Assembly: GCF_900183975.1 (NCBI RefSeq)
Contig: NZ_LT853882.1
Span: forward strand, 3,031,501 to 3,095,500
Length of the DNA: 64,000 bases
Reading direction: 5' to 3'
Origin: Xanthomonas fragariae
Lineage (GTDB): Bacteria > Pseudomonadota > Gammaproteobacteria > Xanthomonadales > Xanthomonadaceae
Positions 19,658 through 28,394 of this stretch are shown here, in pieces. The first letter of the stretch is position 1, and each line of letters opens with the position of its first letter. Both the position numbers and the translations under genes were made by a program. Under the pieces are notes generated by a model that had not been told where the DNA came from, made no database searches, and was given only the letters and a program-made list of their open reading frames with translations.

Positions 19658-20436
19658 CAGCGTGCTCCGGCCGGGCGATCGGATTCAGTGGTCACCGGCG
19701 CATCGGCCCGCTCGGGCGGCACGAACTTGGTACGCACCAGCTCCAGCGATTGCCCATCGGCAGCGGCCGCGTATTCGGTGACGCCGCAGTTCGGCACATC
19801 GCCTTCGCGGTCGATGCCCAGAATGGCGGCCTCGTCCATACGTTCGATCAGATAGCGCAAGCAATTGACGATCACCTGATGCCCCACGATCAACACGCGC
19901 GTGCCCACATGGTTGCGCTGCAGATCGCCCACGATGCCGCGCAGCCGAAAGATCACATCGCACCAACTCTCGCCACCGGGCGGGCGGAAATAAAACTTGC
20001 CCACCAACTTGCGCTGCTCGGCCAACTCCGGAAACGTCGCGATGATGCCGGCGGTGGTGTAACGGTCGAGCACGCCGAATTCCCTCTCGCGCAAGCGCTC
20101 ATCCACACTCACCGACGCGACCGGCTGGCCCAGCGCACGCGCAACCGCGGCCGCGGTCTGGCGCGCGCGCACATAAGTGGAACTCAGGATCAAGGTCGGC
20201 CGCTCATGCTCGGGCAACTCGGCTACCCACGCACCCAGGGCTTCGGCCTGGCGCTCGCCCAACACCGACAACGGCACATCCGCATCGCGATGCTCCAGCG
20301 CGATTAGCGTCGCCCCGTTGGACTCGGCCGCATCGCGCGCCACATTTCCCGCGCTCTGCCCATGCCGCACCACCCACAACCGCGCCGGCCACTGCGCCGA
20401 CACCCCGGCAACCGCACTGTTCTCACTCACATGCAT
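19657..20436 (-). CDS. Histidine phosphatase family protein (phosphoglycerate mutase-like)
   Basis: The 259-aa protein has the active-site VVRHGQSAGN near residue 25 and the second catalytic histidine in VLIVGHQVIVNCLRYL. The pattern SSTYVRARQTA follows the family's usual SP-x-RA-x-QTA. The substrate is not evident from sequence. Start at 20436 (MHVSENS) chosen because the further upstream start adds a Cys-rich stretch that lies beyond the expected domain. It ends in a TGATG overlap with nnrD. Confidence 0.85.
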   Translation of the reverse strand: MHVSENSAVAGVSAQWPARLWVVRHGQSAGNVARDAAESNGATLIALEHRDADVPLSVLGERQAEALGAWVAELPEHERPTLILSSTYVRARQTAAAVARALGQPVASVSVDERLREREFGVLDRYTTAGIIATFPELAEQRKLVGKFYFRPPGGESWCDVIFRLRGIVGDLQRNHVGTRVLIVGHQVIVNCLRYLIERMDEAAILGIDREGDVPNCGVTEYAAAADGQSLELVRTKFVPPERADAPVTTESDRPAGAR

Positions 20437-20622
20437 CTCCTGCAATCCAGACCCACATGTCGCACAGCGGCCGTGAAAAAACGGTCGATCGCCGCATCGG
20501 CAACACGCATTTTCAAGCAACACGCGCAGCTACCCATGACCGATGGCATGGCAACAAGCCAACCCAACGGGTGAGTGACGCCCCGCCGGTATACTGCAGC
20601 CCCCACCGCCAACCTGCCGCCC

Positions 20623-21252
20623 ATGTCCAACGTCCTGATGCTGCGCACGGCGAAAGAGCGAGAAGAACTGCTGCTGGAAGAGGTGCTGGACGCCACCGAG
20701 CAATGCATCGACGCCATCGGCCTGGGCGCCACCAGCTTCGAACTGATCGCCGAGCGCGCAAAGGTCAGTTGCGGCAGCCTGCTGCAGCGTTTCGAAGACA
20801 AGGATGCGCTGGTGCGCGCATTGCTCGAACGCAACTACATGCGCGCCATCCGCCAGATGTGGCTGGTCGAACGCCCGGCCAATGTGCACGTAGTGGATTT
20901 CATCGCCGGGCTGCTTGAAGAATGGCTGCTGCGGGATATCAACATCAAGCGCACCCGCATCGACCTGGAGCTGCACCTGGCCACTTTGCGCGAGCCGGTG
21001 CTGGACGCCTTCATGCGCCGCCAGAGCGCATCGCTGATCGAACACCTCAGTGCTCTGCTCAAGCGCCTGCTCCGCGGGCACGCCGACCCCGCCAGCAGCG
21101 AGCAGGAATTCCAGGCCCGCGTCTACGCCGTCGCCGCCATGTGCGGCGGATTGCATACCGTGATGACCTCCGGCATGGAGCTCAACCGCATGCATTTGCA
21201 ACTGATATTGCGTGAGAGTTTGTCGGGGATTTTGAAGTCGGCGCCCGTGTAG
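20623..21252 (+). CDS. TetR-family transcriptional regulator
   Basis: The 209-aa protein has an N-terminal helix-turn-helix (ATSFELIAERAKVSCGSLLQRFEDKDALVRALLER, residues about 32-68, given here only to show the position), followed by an all-helical ligand domain. The HTH pattern with LxxRFxDK is a TetR hallmark. It is alone and divergent from the phosphatase operon, with about 185 bp between starts. The target and ligand are unknown. Confidence 0.82.
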   Translation: MSNVLMLRTAKEREELLLEEVLDATEQCIDAIGLGATSFELIAERAKVSCGSLLQRFEDKDALVRALLERNYMRAIRQMWLVERPANVHVVDFIAGLLEEWLLRDINIKRTRIDLELHLATLREPVLDAFMRRQSASLIEHLSALLKRLLRGHADPASSEQEFQARVYAVAAMCGGLHTVMTSGMELNRMHLQLILRESLSGILKSAPV

Positions 21253-21359
21253 GCCCGAAAAACAGCTGGCCCATGCGCGGTGCCACTCACCGCGCCATAG
21301 GCCGCATCGCGCTCATTCTAAAGTACCCAGACACCCGCTAAGAGGCGCCAAGAGGGCGC

Positions 21360-22133
21360 TCAGCTAGAGGACGATGCAGAGGCCTCCGCAGACGCACGGC
21401 TGCGCGCAGCCGACAGTAGACCATTAACCAACGCATAGGCATCGTCGCCAACGCCACTGGCGACGTCCCAGAGTTCAGAAGGCAGTACGGAACGATCTGC
21501 CGTTGCCAGGTGCATAAGATCCATGGCCAGCGCATTCCGTTCCCCTTCGTTCATTTCAGGGGCGGGAGTATCTGTGTCGAGCATGGTGACCATTTCAATG
21601 GCGGCATCCAAACATTCCTCAGTGATTCCTAATTCACGCGCTCTAGCTGCTTTTTTGACAGTTGTCTGTGTGAAAGGTGGCTGCTGTTGTGCTTGCAAAT
21701 ACCAGGCCGCCAAGTGCCCGACTGCGGACATCGCAACCACCGCCCCAAGCGAGGCCATAACTGGCACAACCAGGCACTTTGAATAGTTTTTCCACCATGC
21801 ATCATCTGTCGCGTGGCCATATGCCCCTGTAAAAGGAATCTGCAATGCATTCGCGACGGAAATGAAGGCAGCCAGCTTGGAACCAGCACCTGCCACTTGC
21901 AGCCCACGACTCGCAATCCGGACGCCGATGCGCCTGTTCGGCTCTCTTGCTTCTCTTGGCTCTCTAAGCCGCGCCGCACGTACTGGCGGCCGTGGTAGGC
22001 GTTGCGCCAATTGTGTGTTGACCTGCGGATCGTCTGCCTGCGACGTGGAACCCACGCCAGCTTCGGCCGGCACATCTTTGTGATCTTGCCTGACCGGTCT
22101 ACGTGTCGCTGACGTCAATGGCATAGGACGCAT
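21360..22133 (-). CDS. Candidate type III effector with hydrophobic segments (PIP-box gene)
   Basis: I do not recognise this 257-aa protein. Its first 70 residues are polar and rich in Arg, Pro, Ser and Gln, as in type III secretion signals. Two hydrophobic stretches follow (about residues 85-110 and 120-150, including VVPVMASLGAVVAMSAVGHL), then an acidic helical tail ending ASAEASASSSS. The start ATG at 22133 is preceded by AGAGGTG. A perfect PIP box points at it from 22204-22228, so it should be induced by HrpX together with the divergent xopQ. It could instead be an effector chaperone-like or host membrane-targeted protein. No homologue name is offered. Confidence 0.65.
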   Translation of the reverse strand: MRPMPLTSATRRPVRQDHKDVPAEAGVGSTSQADDPQVNTQLAQRLPRPPVRAARLREPREAREPNRRIGVRIASRGLQVAGAGSKLAAFISVANALQIPFTGAYGHATDDAWWKNYSKCLVVPVMASLGAVVAMSAVGHLAAWYLQAQQQPPFTQTTVKKAARARELGITEECLDAAIEMVTMLDTDTPAPEMNEGERNALAMDLMHLATADRSVLPSELWDVASGVGDDAYALVNGLLSAARSRASAEASASSSS

Positions 22134-22203
22134 GTATCACCTCTCGAGCGGTTCGGTGAGTAACCAGTATTCCACTCCAACGCCATTGCGCCCCGGCCGA
22201 CGC

Positions 22204-22228
22204 CCGAAAAATCTTGGCCTCTGGCGAA
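22204..22228 (-). promoter_or_regulatory. PIP box upstream of the candidate effector
   Basis: On the minus strand the sequence reads TTCGC, 15 bases, TTCGG, a perfect match to the HrpX-binding plant-inducible-promoter box TTCGB-N15-TTCGB. About 32 bp further downstream is AATACT, one base away from the usual -10 consensus YANNNT. The box is 70 bp from the start codon of the 257-aa gene. Confidence 0.75.
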
Positions 22229-22344
22229 ACAGATAGAACTGCATTGCCCAATCGATGCATAACACCCGTATCGCCTATCACGCGGCCACGCAAATAGACA
22301 CCCATCACACTTTTATGTTGGGCAAGCATAGAAGAAATCGTCGC

Positions 22345-22369
22345 TTCGGGCTGTGGTAGCGCACTTCGC
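22345..22369 (+). promoter_or_regulatory. PIP box of xopQ
   Basis: TTCGG, 15 bases, TTCGC: a perfect PIP box. The -10 element CACAGT (22402-22407) follows after 32 bp, the spacing normally needed for HrpX-dependent promoters. The ATG of xopQ is 76 bp beyond the box. Confidence 0.88.
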
Positions 22370-22444
22370 TTATCAATCTCCCGGGCAGATGGAGCCTTGT
22401 CCACAGTGATCTCCCATTGATCGGCGTCGGCACGAGGAGAGCAG

Positions 22445-23824
22445 ATGGACTCCATCAGGCATCAACGCAAGACCCCCATGCATCTGAGCGCTCAGAACAG
22501 GCACGAGGACGCCGGTGAGCGCACTGCCACTGCGTCAACAGGCAATCACCTCGCCTGCCCGGAGATCGGCGACGGCTTGCTGCAGGCACTGCCGCGGAAA
22601 AGCCGCCCCGCCGCTTCTGTACTCAAGCGCTCACGCAGTGCCCCTCCACTGACGGCAACACAGCGGCGGATGCTCCTGCAACTCGGGGCTGAAGGCGATA
22701 CGCGTCTGACGCCCGACGAAGCGGCGGTGTTGCGGGAGCTCACCTTCCACACGCCGGCAACACCGCGCGACACGGTGCTGTTTACCGATCCGAACAAGGA
22801 CCCTGACGATGTGGTCACCTATACCATCGGCAAGCAACTGCAAGTGGCGGGCTTTGTGCGCCTCACCGACGTTGCAGTGACATTGGGCGATGCGGACGTG
22901 CGCCAGGAACGCGCCCGGCTCGCCAAAGGTGTCTTCAACCGCCTGCAATTACCCGACGTGCGTGTATCGCGTGGGCAGGATTACCAGATGCGTGCGGCGC
23001 AGGCCAAAGACCATGCCAAATTCCTGCAGGAAGGCCGTGCGTTGCGCGCGGAATCGGGCGAGATTTGCAGCAACAGCCTGGAGGCGATGAAGGACCGCCT
23101 GATGCAGACACCGCAGGGGCTGAGCATGGTGGTGATTGCAGGCATGACCGACGCCAATGCGCTGGTCCAGGCGCATCCGGATCTTGTGCGCGAACGCGTC
23201 AAGAACATCACCATCATGGGTGGGGTCGAGCCGGTCAAGGACGCACACGGCTATGTGCAGCCGGACGCGCGCGCCTACAACAATGCGACAGATCTGGACG
23301 CGGCGCGTGGTCTTTATCGGCAAGCACAGCAACTGCGCATTCCGTTGCGCATCGTCACCAAGGAGGCAGCCTACAAAACAGCGGTGTCGCCGGCGTTCTA
23401 CGAAAGCTTGGCAGAGAATGGGCACTCAGTAGGCCGCTACCTGAAGGACGTGCAGAAAAACGCATTGAACGGCTTGTGGGACGGTATCCAGGCAGGGTTG
23501 CTTCCGGGCCTGGACGAGGCATGGTTTTTCCGCACATTCACCGCAGGCGCGCCAACGCAGGTGAATGGCCAGCAAGACGCTGCAGAAAAAGCGACTGCGT
23601 TCGACCAGATCTGGCCAAAGGTCACCAAACTCAACCTGTACGACCCGCTGACGATGCTGGCATCGGTTCCCGGCGCGTCGGAGATGCTGTTCACGCCAAG
23701 GCAGATACACGCCGATGGATTCAGCGTTGTGGAGCAGGTGAGCGACAATGAAGTCAAGCATCCAGAAAAGGCGAAACTGTTGATGTCTGCCTTGGCAAAA
23801 GCGGCGCTTGCCACGAAAGAATGA
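22445..23824 (+). CDS. xopQ: Type III effector XopQ (HopQ1-like nucleoside hydrolase)
   Basis: The 459-aa protein has a polar secreted N-terminus, a 14-3-3 binding motif RSRSAP at residues 62-67 (phosphoserine position 65), and an inosine-uridine nucleoside hydrolase-like domain from about residue 108. The metal-binding loop of true hydrolases (DTDPGxDD) is altered to FTDPNKDPDD, as is known for XopQ and HopQ1. In plants this family suppresses defence and is recognised by the immune receptor Roq1. A good GAGGAGA ribosome site and a PIP box precede the ATG at 22445. The frame is intact and of normal length. Confidence 0.93.
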   Translation: MDSIRHQRKTPMHLSAQNRHEDAGERTATASTGNHLACPEIGDGLLQALPRKSRPAASVLKRSRSAPPLTATQRRMLLQLGAEGDTRLTPDEAAVLRELTFHTPATPRDTVLFTDPNKDPDDVVTYTIGKQLQVAGFVRLTDVAVTLGDADVRQERARLAKGVFNRLQLPDVRVSRGQDYQMRAAQAKDHAKFLQEGRALRAESGEICSNSLEAMKDRLMQTPQGLSMVVIAGMTDANALVQAHPDLVRERVKNITIMGGVEPVKDAHGYVQPDARAYNNATDLDAARGLYRQAQQLRIPLRIVTKEAAYKTAVSPAFYESLAENGHSVGRYLKDVQKNALNGLWDGIQAGLLPGLDEAWFFRTFTAGAPTQVNGQQDAAEKATAFDQIWPKVTKLNLYDPLTMLASVPGASEMLFTPRQIHADGFSVVEQVSDNEVKHPEKAKLLMSALAKAALATKE

Positions 23825-23959
23825 TGATCGATTATTCTGTTGAAGCACTACACCGGGTTCTGTAGATCGGCCGCTGCACGCAGCGACGGGCGGCTCTTGT
23901 GTCTGCCACGCCAATGCGCGCAGGCGCCATGGGCGCAGGGAGCAGACAAGACCGGGTCA

Positions 23960-24175
23960 TCAGAGCCGCTGAAGTTCCAACTGGTCCAGAAGGGTGCGCA
24001 TGGCGCCGGCAGCATCGAAGGTCTCGCTGCCCAACCCGGGCAAGCTGCAGCGGTCCAGCCGATCGGCGTTGCCGCTAGCGATCACATCGCCATGGGCGGC
24101 GATGGGCAGCACCAACTGATCCAGCGCATCTACCTGCTCCACGGTGATACAGAAGGCAAACCCATCACGCTGCAT
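23960..24175 (-). CDS. Small conserved Xanthomonas hypothetical protein
   Basis: A 71-aa frame with the segment GFAFCITVEQVDALDQLVLP and a C-terminal helix LLDQLELQRL. It overlaps the end of the XAC0095-family gene, an arrangement that fits a paired small-protein locus. No function is known to me. The start is uncertain because the family-like region begins at the second residue. Confidence 0.5.
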   Translation of the reverse strand: MQRDGFAFCITVEQVDALDQLVLPIAAHGDVIASGNADRLDRCSLPGLGSETFDAAGAMRTLLDQLELQRL

Positions 24176-24522
24176 GCCGTCCCCTGCCCGCCTGCGGGTG
24201 GGGGGGATGCCATCACCGGCCGGCTCAGATGGCCTCCCCCCGCGTCAGCACACTCGCTGTCAGAGGCGTCGGACTCCAGCCGCGCAGGCCACCGCACTTG
24301 TGCCAGTGCCTGCGTTAGCTGCTCGGCCAGCAGCTCCAGGCAGCACGCCAGCTCGTCCATGCGGATGGCTGGCTGCCGCAACTGCTCTTCGGCCTGCGTG
24401 CGTGGCTGCGCCAGGCGCGCCAGAAAGCGCATGTGGTCGCGTAGTTGCTGCAAGCGGTATTGCGCACCGTCTGGCAGGTAGTAGCCCGAGTGTGACTGCG
24501 CATCTCGTACATCGTCCGACAT
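24130..24522 (-). CDS. XAC0095-family protein
   Basis: The 130-aa product begins MSDDVRDAQSHSGYYLPDGA and continues with LQQLRDHMRFLARLAQPR and DELACCLELLAEQL, the pattern of the Xanthomonas-restricted XAC0095 family, whose function is unknown. The second half is Pro/Gly/Ser rich and unlike the family, possibly because the true end shifted frame into the following small gene. Start at 24522 follows GAGCGG. A long frame extending upstream to 24792 is not supported. Confidence 0.65.
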   Translation of the reverse strand: MSDDVRDAQSHSGYYLPDGAQYRLQQLRDHMRFLARLAQPRTQAEEQLRQPAIRMDELACCLELLAEQLTQALAQVRWPARLESDASDSECADAGGGHLSRPVMASPPPAGGQGTACSVMGLPSVSPWSR

Positions 24523-24839
24523 GGCCCGCTCCTCATTCCATGGAATCAGCCCGCCCGCCGCAAAGGCGACGGACGGGAAGTCGGGAGGCTCGAAACCGCA
24601 GACAGCCGGCGGGCGTATTCCCCTTGCGGGTGTTGTATTAGCCGCCCTCCCGACGCAGAGGATCGCGCCGGTTGCACCTGCAGAAAGATGCAGGCACAAA
24701 AAACCCACCGGTTTGTCGGAGGTGGCTACCGCTGTCTGCGGAGTTTCGAGGCTCCGTGAGGTGATCGTGCTACCCGTCAGGCGGCGCGTCAAGTTGCTTG
24801 AACGAGTCAGCTCTCTTCAGCCGGCGAGTCCCAGTCAAC
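24523..24839. other. Intergenic region, no gene recognised
   Basis: About 317 bp between the XAC0095-family gene and the IS3 element. It contains GC-rich blocks such as CCGCCCTCCCGACG but no gene or terminator I could support. Confidence 0.35.
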
Positions 24840-24865
24840 TGATACGCCCAGGGTTCCGTAGACAC

Positions 24866-25720
24866 TCAAGACCCTCGTTGCGCGTAGCGCCGTTCAAACT
24901 CTACAGGGGACAGGTCGCCAGTTGAACCGTGGCGGCGGTTGGGGTTGTAGAACATCTCGATGTAGTCGAATACCTCGGCGCGAGCGGCGTCCTTGGTGGA
25001 ATAGGTCCGTCGCCTGATCCGCTCGCGTTTGAGCAGGCCGAAGAAGCTCTCCACGGGTGCGTTGTCGTGGCAGTTGCCACGCCGACTCATGCTGCACACC
25101 ACGCCATGGGACGCCAGGAAACTGCGCCAGTCATCGCTGGTGTAGACAGACCCTTGGTCCGAATGAACCAAGCAACCAGCGTTGGGTTTGCGCCGCCACA
25201 CCGCAGACAACAAGGCCTGCACGACCAACTCGGTGTCGGCCCGATCGCGCATCGCCCAGCCGACGACCTGCCGGGAAAACAGATCGATCACAACAGTCAG
25301 GTACATCCAGCCTTCATGCGTGCGGATGAAGGTGAAATCGCTCGCCCAGGCCGTGTCCGGCTCAGTCACGTCGAACTGTCGGTCAAGCAGGTTGGCCGCC
25401 GCCTTGCACTGCATTCCTCCATGGAAGCGCGGTTTGCGACCATAGCCCACCTGGGCACGCAGTCCCTCGGTGCGCATCAGCCGATGCACCCGATGGCGAC
25501 TGCAACGCTCACCCAGATCGCGCAGATCCCTGGTGATCTTGCGATGCCCATAGACACTGCCGCTGGCCAGCCAGTGGTGCTTGATCAGTCCAAGCAAGCG
25601 CTCATCTTCCTTGGCGCGCTCACTGTTGGGCGAGCACAACCAGGCGTAATAGCCCGACCGGTTGACTCGCAATACCCGGCACATCGCACACACCCTGAAT
25701 TCCCCACAGTGGGCTTGCAT
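24866..25720 (-). CDS. IS3-family transposase OrfB
   Basis: The 284-aa integrase-core protein contains the DDE motif: DFTFIRTHEGWMYL, HSDQGSVYTS and the final glutamate in NAPVESFFGLLKRE. It also has the N-terminal HTH_21-like VYGHRKITRDLRDLGE. Normally it is made as an OrfAB fusion by -1 frameshifting. The frame is open from before the ATG (KGRRVLCQGVRAKYAFM), consistent with that. Confidence 0.93.
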   Translation of the reverse strand: MQAHCGEFRVCAMCRVLRVNRSGYYAWLCSPNSERAKEDERLLGLIKHHWLASGSVYGHRKITRDLRDLGERCSRHRVHRLMRTEGLRAQVGYGRKPRFHGGMQCKAAANLLDRQFDVTEPDTAWASDFTFIRTHEGWMYLTVVIDLFSRQVVGWAMRDRADTELVVQALLSAVWRRKPNAGCLVHSDQGSVYTSDDWRSFLASHGVVCSMSRRGNCHDNAPVESFFGLLKRERIRRRTYSTKDAARAEVFDYIEMFYNPNRRHGSTGDLSPVEFERRYAQRGS

Positions 25721-25737
25721 GAAGGCGTACTTTGCCC

Positions 25738-26010
25738 TTACCCCTTGGCAAAGTACGCGGCGGCCTTTTTTAGGATGTCGCGCTCCTCGGTCACTCGACG
25801 CAACTCTGCCTTCAGCCGCCGAACCTCGGCGCTCTGGTCCACCTCGGCGCGCTGCACCACGCCAGGCTTGCCGAACTTGCGCAGCCAGGCGTAGAGGCTG
25901 TGCGTGGTGACACCTAGTCGCTCCGCGACTTCTGCTACCTTGAAACCACGATCGGTCACTTGCCGGACCGCCTCGATCTTGAATTCATCCGTATACCGCT
26001 TGCTGCTCAT
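25738..26010 (-). CDS. IS3-family transposase OrfA
   Basis: The 90-aa HTH_Tnp_1 protein starts MSSKRYTDEFKIEAVRQV. It has the recognition helix VAERLGVTTHSLYAWL and a C-terminal leucine zipper-like helix (VRRLKAELRRVTEERDILKK). The codons for ILKKA contain A6G, the typical -1 slippery site of IS3 elements. Start at 26010 is preferred over 26031. Confidence 0.92.
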   Translation of the reverse strand: MSSKRYTDEFKIEAVRQVTDRGFKVAEVAERLGVTTHSLYAWLRKFGKPGVVQRAEVDQSAEVRRLKAELRRVTEERDILKKAAAYFAKG

Positions 26011-26073
26011 AGACACCTCCGAATTGACCATTTTCCATGGCCTTGAGATGTCTAGGAAACCCTGGGCGTATCA

Positions 26074-27026
26074 TTCCGCTCATTGCACTGAGCTGCATCG
26101 CAGCCGCGTTTGGCGGTGCGACCCTGGATGCCTCAGTCGATGCATTTCGCATCGAACAGGAGGCGGTGCACCAGCAGCCAGCCAAGCTCCTCACCGCCTA
26201 TCAATTTGGCTACCGCATTGCTCTGCTGTTGAGCGACGGCCTGGTGTTCCTGCTCGCAGCGCGGCTGTCCTGGCAAGTTGCTTATGCACTTCTGCTGCCC
26301 CTGATGTTGGTGCCCATCTGCGGAACGCTCTTTCTGCGATCTGCCCCCGATAGCGTTCTCACCCCAGATCGCGCGAGTGCGGATAAGCAGGGCTCTCCAC
26401 TGATATCACTTCGACCATCCACGCTCCAAGGATGGATCGCGGTGGTCGTCTTCATCAGCTGCTATCGCCTACCGGATATTGTTCTGGGTCCCATGATCAA
26501 TCCGTTCTTCTATGCCCTCGGCATTGGAAAGAGCGTGGTCGGATCCCTGCATATCTGGCTTGGGATCCCAGCAGCCTTCCTCGGAATTTTGGCTGCAGGC
26601 ACAAGCTTGAAGCGCATGTCCTTGAGCACGACCATCCTTGTTGGCGCAGCTCTCCAAGTCCTTGCCCTCCTCGTTCTTGCATCGCTTTCGTCGAACGAGC
26701 AGTCTGCTGAACTGCTTTGGGCTAGCGTAATTCTTCAAAACCTTGCCAGTAGCTATACCGGCATCGCATTGGTTGCTTATATGTCAAAGCTGGTCACGCT
26801 TGGACGAGCAGGTGAGCACTACGCATGGCTAACCAGCTTCTACTCCATCTTCGGCAGGGTGCTTGCCGGCTTTTCAGGCCTTGCAGTGGCTTATCTCACC
26901 ACGCGCTATGGACAAAGCCAAGGCTATGGCACTTTCTTCATTGGCATCTACCTGACGTGCGTGCCTGCCCTCCTCGTCTACTCGCTCATCATTCGGAACA
27001 ACTTGAAGGAGCGACCCGAGCCGTAA
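26074..27026 (+). pseudogene. AmpG-like MFS permease, 5' truncated by IS
   Basis: About 318 codons of a muropeptide-permease-like transporter remain. The segment GGATLDASVDAFRIE corresponds to the AmpG ATQDIxxDAxRIE region, followed by eight or so hydrophobic helices and a C-terminal LTCVPALLVYSLIIRNNLKE. The first four helices and the start codon are lost; homology begins right at the IS3 end at 26074. A start exists inside the IS end but would give a non-native N-terminus. Confidence 0.82.
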
Positions 27027-27125
27027 GTGCCATCACGCTGTTGCCTTGCAATGACCTTGGGTTCTTTACAGAACATGTAACGCGTGAGCTCATTCGTTAT
27101 GCACAGGCCGGTGCAAAAATGAACA

Positions 27126-27710
27126 CTATTTGCTTGACGTTTGATTGACAGCATCCAAACCATCAGTCAGACTCATCGAAACCGTCAGCCCAGAAGCACA
27201 AGGCGAGGTCACGTCCGTCGTCGAGACATAGATTTTATACGGCCCTTTCGTCAATGTCGCTGGCTGAGTCCAAGCTGCATTTTTTATCACGGCCCGAGGC
27301 TCACGTATGCCTTCCACAAAAGCATATTTTTTTACGATATCACTATATCTTTCACAGCCTCGGGCTTTTTTGTCAGCAAAAATTACAGCCAGGGCAGCTA
27401 CTGTCCAAGCCTGAGAGCTTTCATCACTGCGATGAACGCCGAAGCTCAACGCTGTTGCCTGTGACTTCCGATCATTCAATGAAACTCGATAGTGACGACG
27501 AAGGGGCTCGTCTCTGACAATCTCGATCTTGCCGGCTCTAATTAATTTATTGACCTGAGACTCTTCAACAATAACGCCGCTACTGAATAGCGAGACCAGT
27601 TCGTCAAGCAATTTTTCTGAACCATACGCGTCACCACAGAATGGGGCCGATACTAAAATAGAAAAGGCCACGATAGCTGAGGACCGTACACTACTCTTAT
27701 AAAATTTCAT
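27126..27710 (-). CDS. Exported protein, paralogue of the 31795-32361 product; candidate immunity protein
   Basis: The 194-aa product has a signal peptide (MKFYKSSVRSSAIVAFSILV, likely cleavage after GDAYG). The mature part resembles the product of 31795-32361, with shared blocks REPRAxIxxAxWTxPATL, KGPY and STTDVTSPC. Cysteines C(ER)Y and SPC are conserved in both, perhaps a disulfide. ATG at 27710 is used because AGGG lies seven bases upstream. It is the last gene of the cluster headed by the C39 transporter. Role as periplasmic protection against the zincin toxins is inferred from location, export and duplication; no named family is recognised. Confidence 0.65.
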   Translation of the reverse strand: MKFYKSSVRSSAIVAFSILVSAPFCGDAYGSEKLLDELVSLFSSGVIVEESQVNKLIRAGKIEIVRDEPLRRHYRVSLNDRKSQATALSFGVHRSDESSQAWTVAALAVIFADKKARGCERYSDIVKKYAFVEGIREPRAVIKNAAWTQPATLTKGPYKIYVSTTDVTSPCASGLTVSMSLTDGLDAVNQTSSK

Positions 27711-27826
27711 TACAGCCCTCATTGCATTTAAAGCGCTTCAAGTGTTGTCTTGAAGCCTGCCCAGGTATCGGCCCAGATTAGCGCTAACCAATTAGATGCC
27801 TAATTGGCTAGCACCAGCGGACCTCA

Positions 27827-28351
27827 TCAGTTTCGACTTCTCGTGAGACCAAGCAAGCACTCGCCCTTCGAACTCGCCTTTACATACACCGACGTTTCAC
27901 CAAGATTAGTTTTATAGAAGACATCCTTACTAACGTCGGCGAGTGGCGCATGGGGATTGGGTGGCAGGACGTATGGGGTGAGCGCAAATTTCTGCTTGAT
28001 CTTAGACACTTCATAACAGCGCCCAGGAGCGAGCTCCATATACATAAAACTCACTCCTTTATCGAGTTCAGGCGGGACCCTGAACTCAACAAAGGAGATC
28101 GCATACTGATCCCGCGTCTTGAACGCCTTTGAGCGAAAAGCAATGTTCAATGATCGACTTGAACTCACCTGATGGAAATCACTGAGTCCAATTTCGCGAA
28201 AAAATTCATAGCTAACCGGCTCACTAGGATCATAGATTTTACCAATTATTTCATCCATGGCGAGCCCTGAAATTCCATCTTCCGCAATGGCGCTTGTGCA
28301 GAAGACAGCCATCAGCAATGTAACCGCAAGACCTTTGTACACGCCCAACAT
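27827..28351 (-). CDS. Exported hypothetical protein in bacteriocin cluster
   Basis: The 174-aa protein has a signal peptide MLGVYKGLAVTLLMAVFCTS with cleavage near AIAED. The mature part has mixed beta-strand character (FVEFRVPPELDKGVSFMYME, TSVYVKASSKGECLLGLTR) and two cysteines. A GAGAGG element precedes the start. No family is recognised. It lies 43 bp after the upstream gene on the same strand, so it is probably in the same transcript. Confidence 0.65.
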   Translation of the reverse strand: MLGVYKGLAVTLLMAVFCTSAIAEDGISGLAMDEIIGKIYDPSEPVSYEFFREIGLSDFHQVSSSRSLNIAFRSKAFKTRDQYAISFVEFRVPPELDKGVSFMYMELAPGRCYEVSKIKQKFALTPYVLPPNPHAPLADVSKDVFYKTNLGETSVYVKASSKGECLLGLTRSRN

Positions 28352-28394
28352 TACTGGCCTCTCAAATAAGCACGCAATTCAATTTCAACCTGAT

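Larger units (their letters stand above)
24840..26073 (-). mobile_element. IS3-family insertion sequence
   Basis: The 1234-bp element has inverted ends TGATACGCCCAGGGTT at 24840 and at 26073 (reverse complement), each followed by imperfect TAGACA(T)CTCAAG. It holds orfA and orfB in the -1 frame arrangement. Flanking trinucleotides differ (AAC at the left, TTC at the right), so there is no target duplication. It has cut off the 5' end of an ampG-like gene. Confidence 0.88.

Noticed and set aside
22099..22455. 118-codon minus-strand frame between the candidate effector and xopQ
   Set aside because: It covers both PIP boxes and the xopQ promoter, and has no family features. A promoter region is the better reading.
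24523..24792. Upstream extension of the XAC0095-family gene
   Set aside because: The family begins at MSDD; the added residues are GC-skewed and without similarity.
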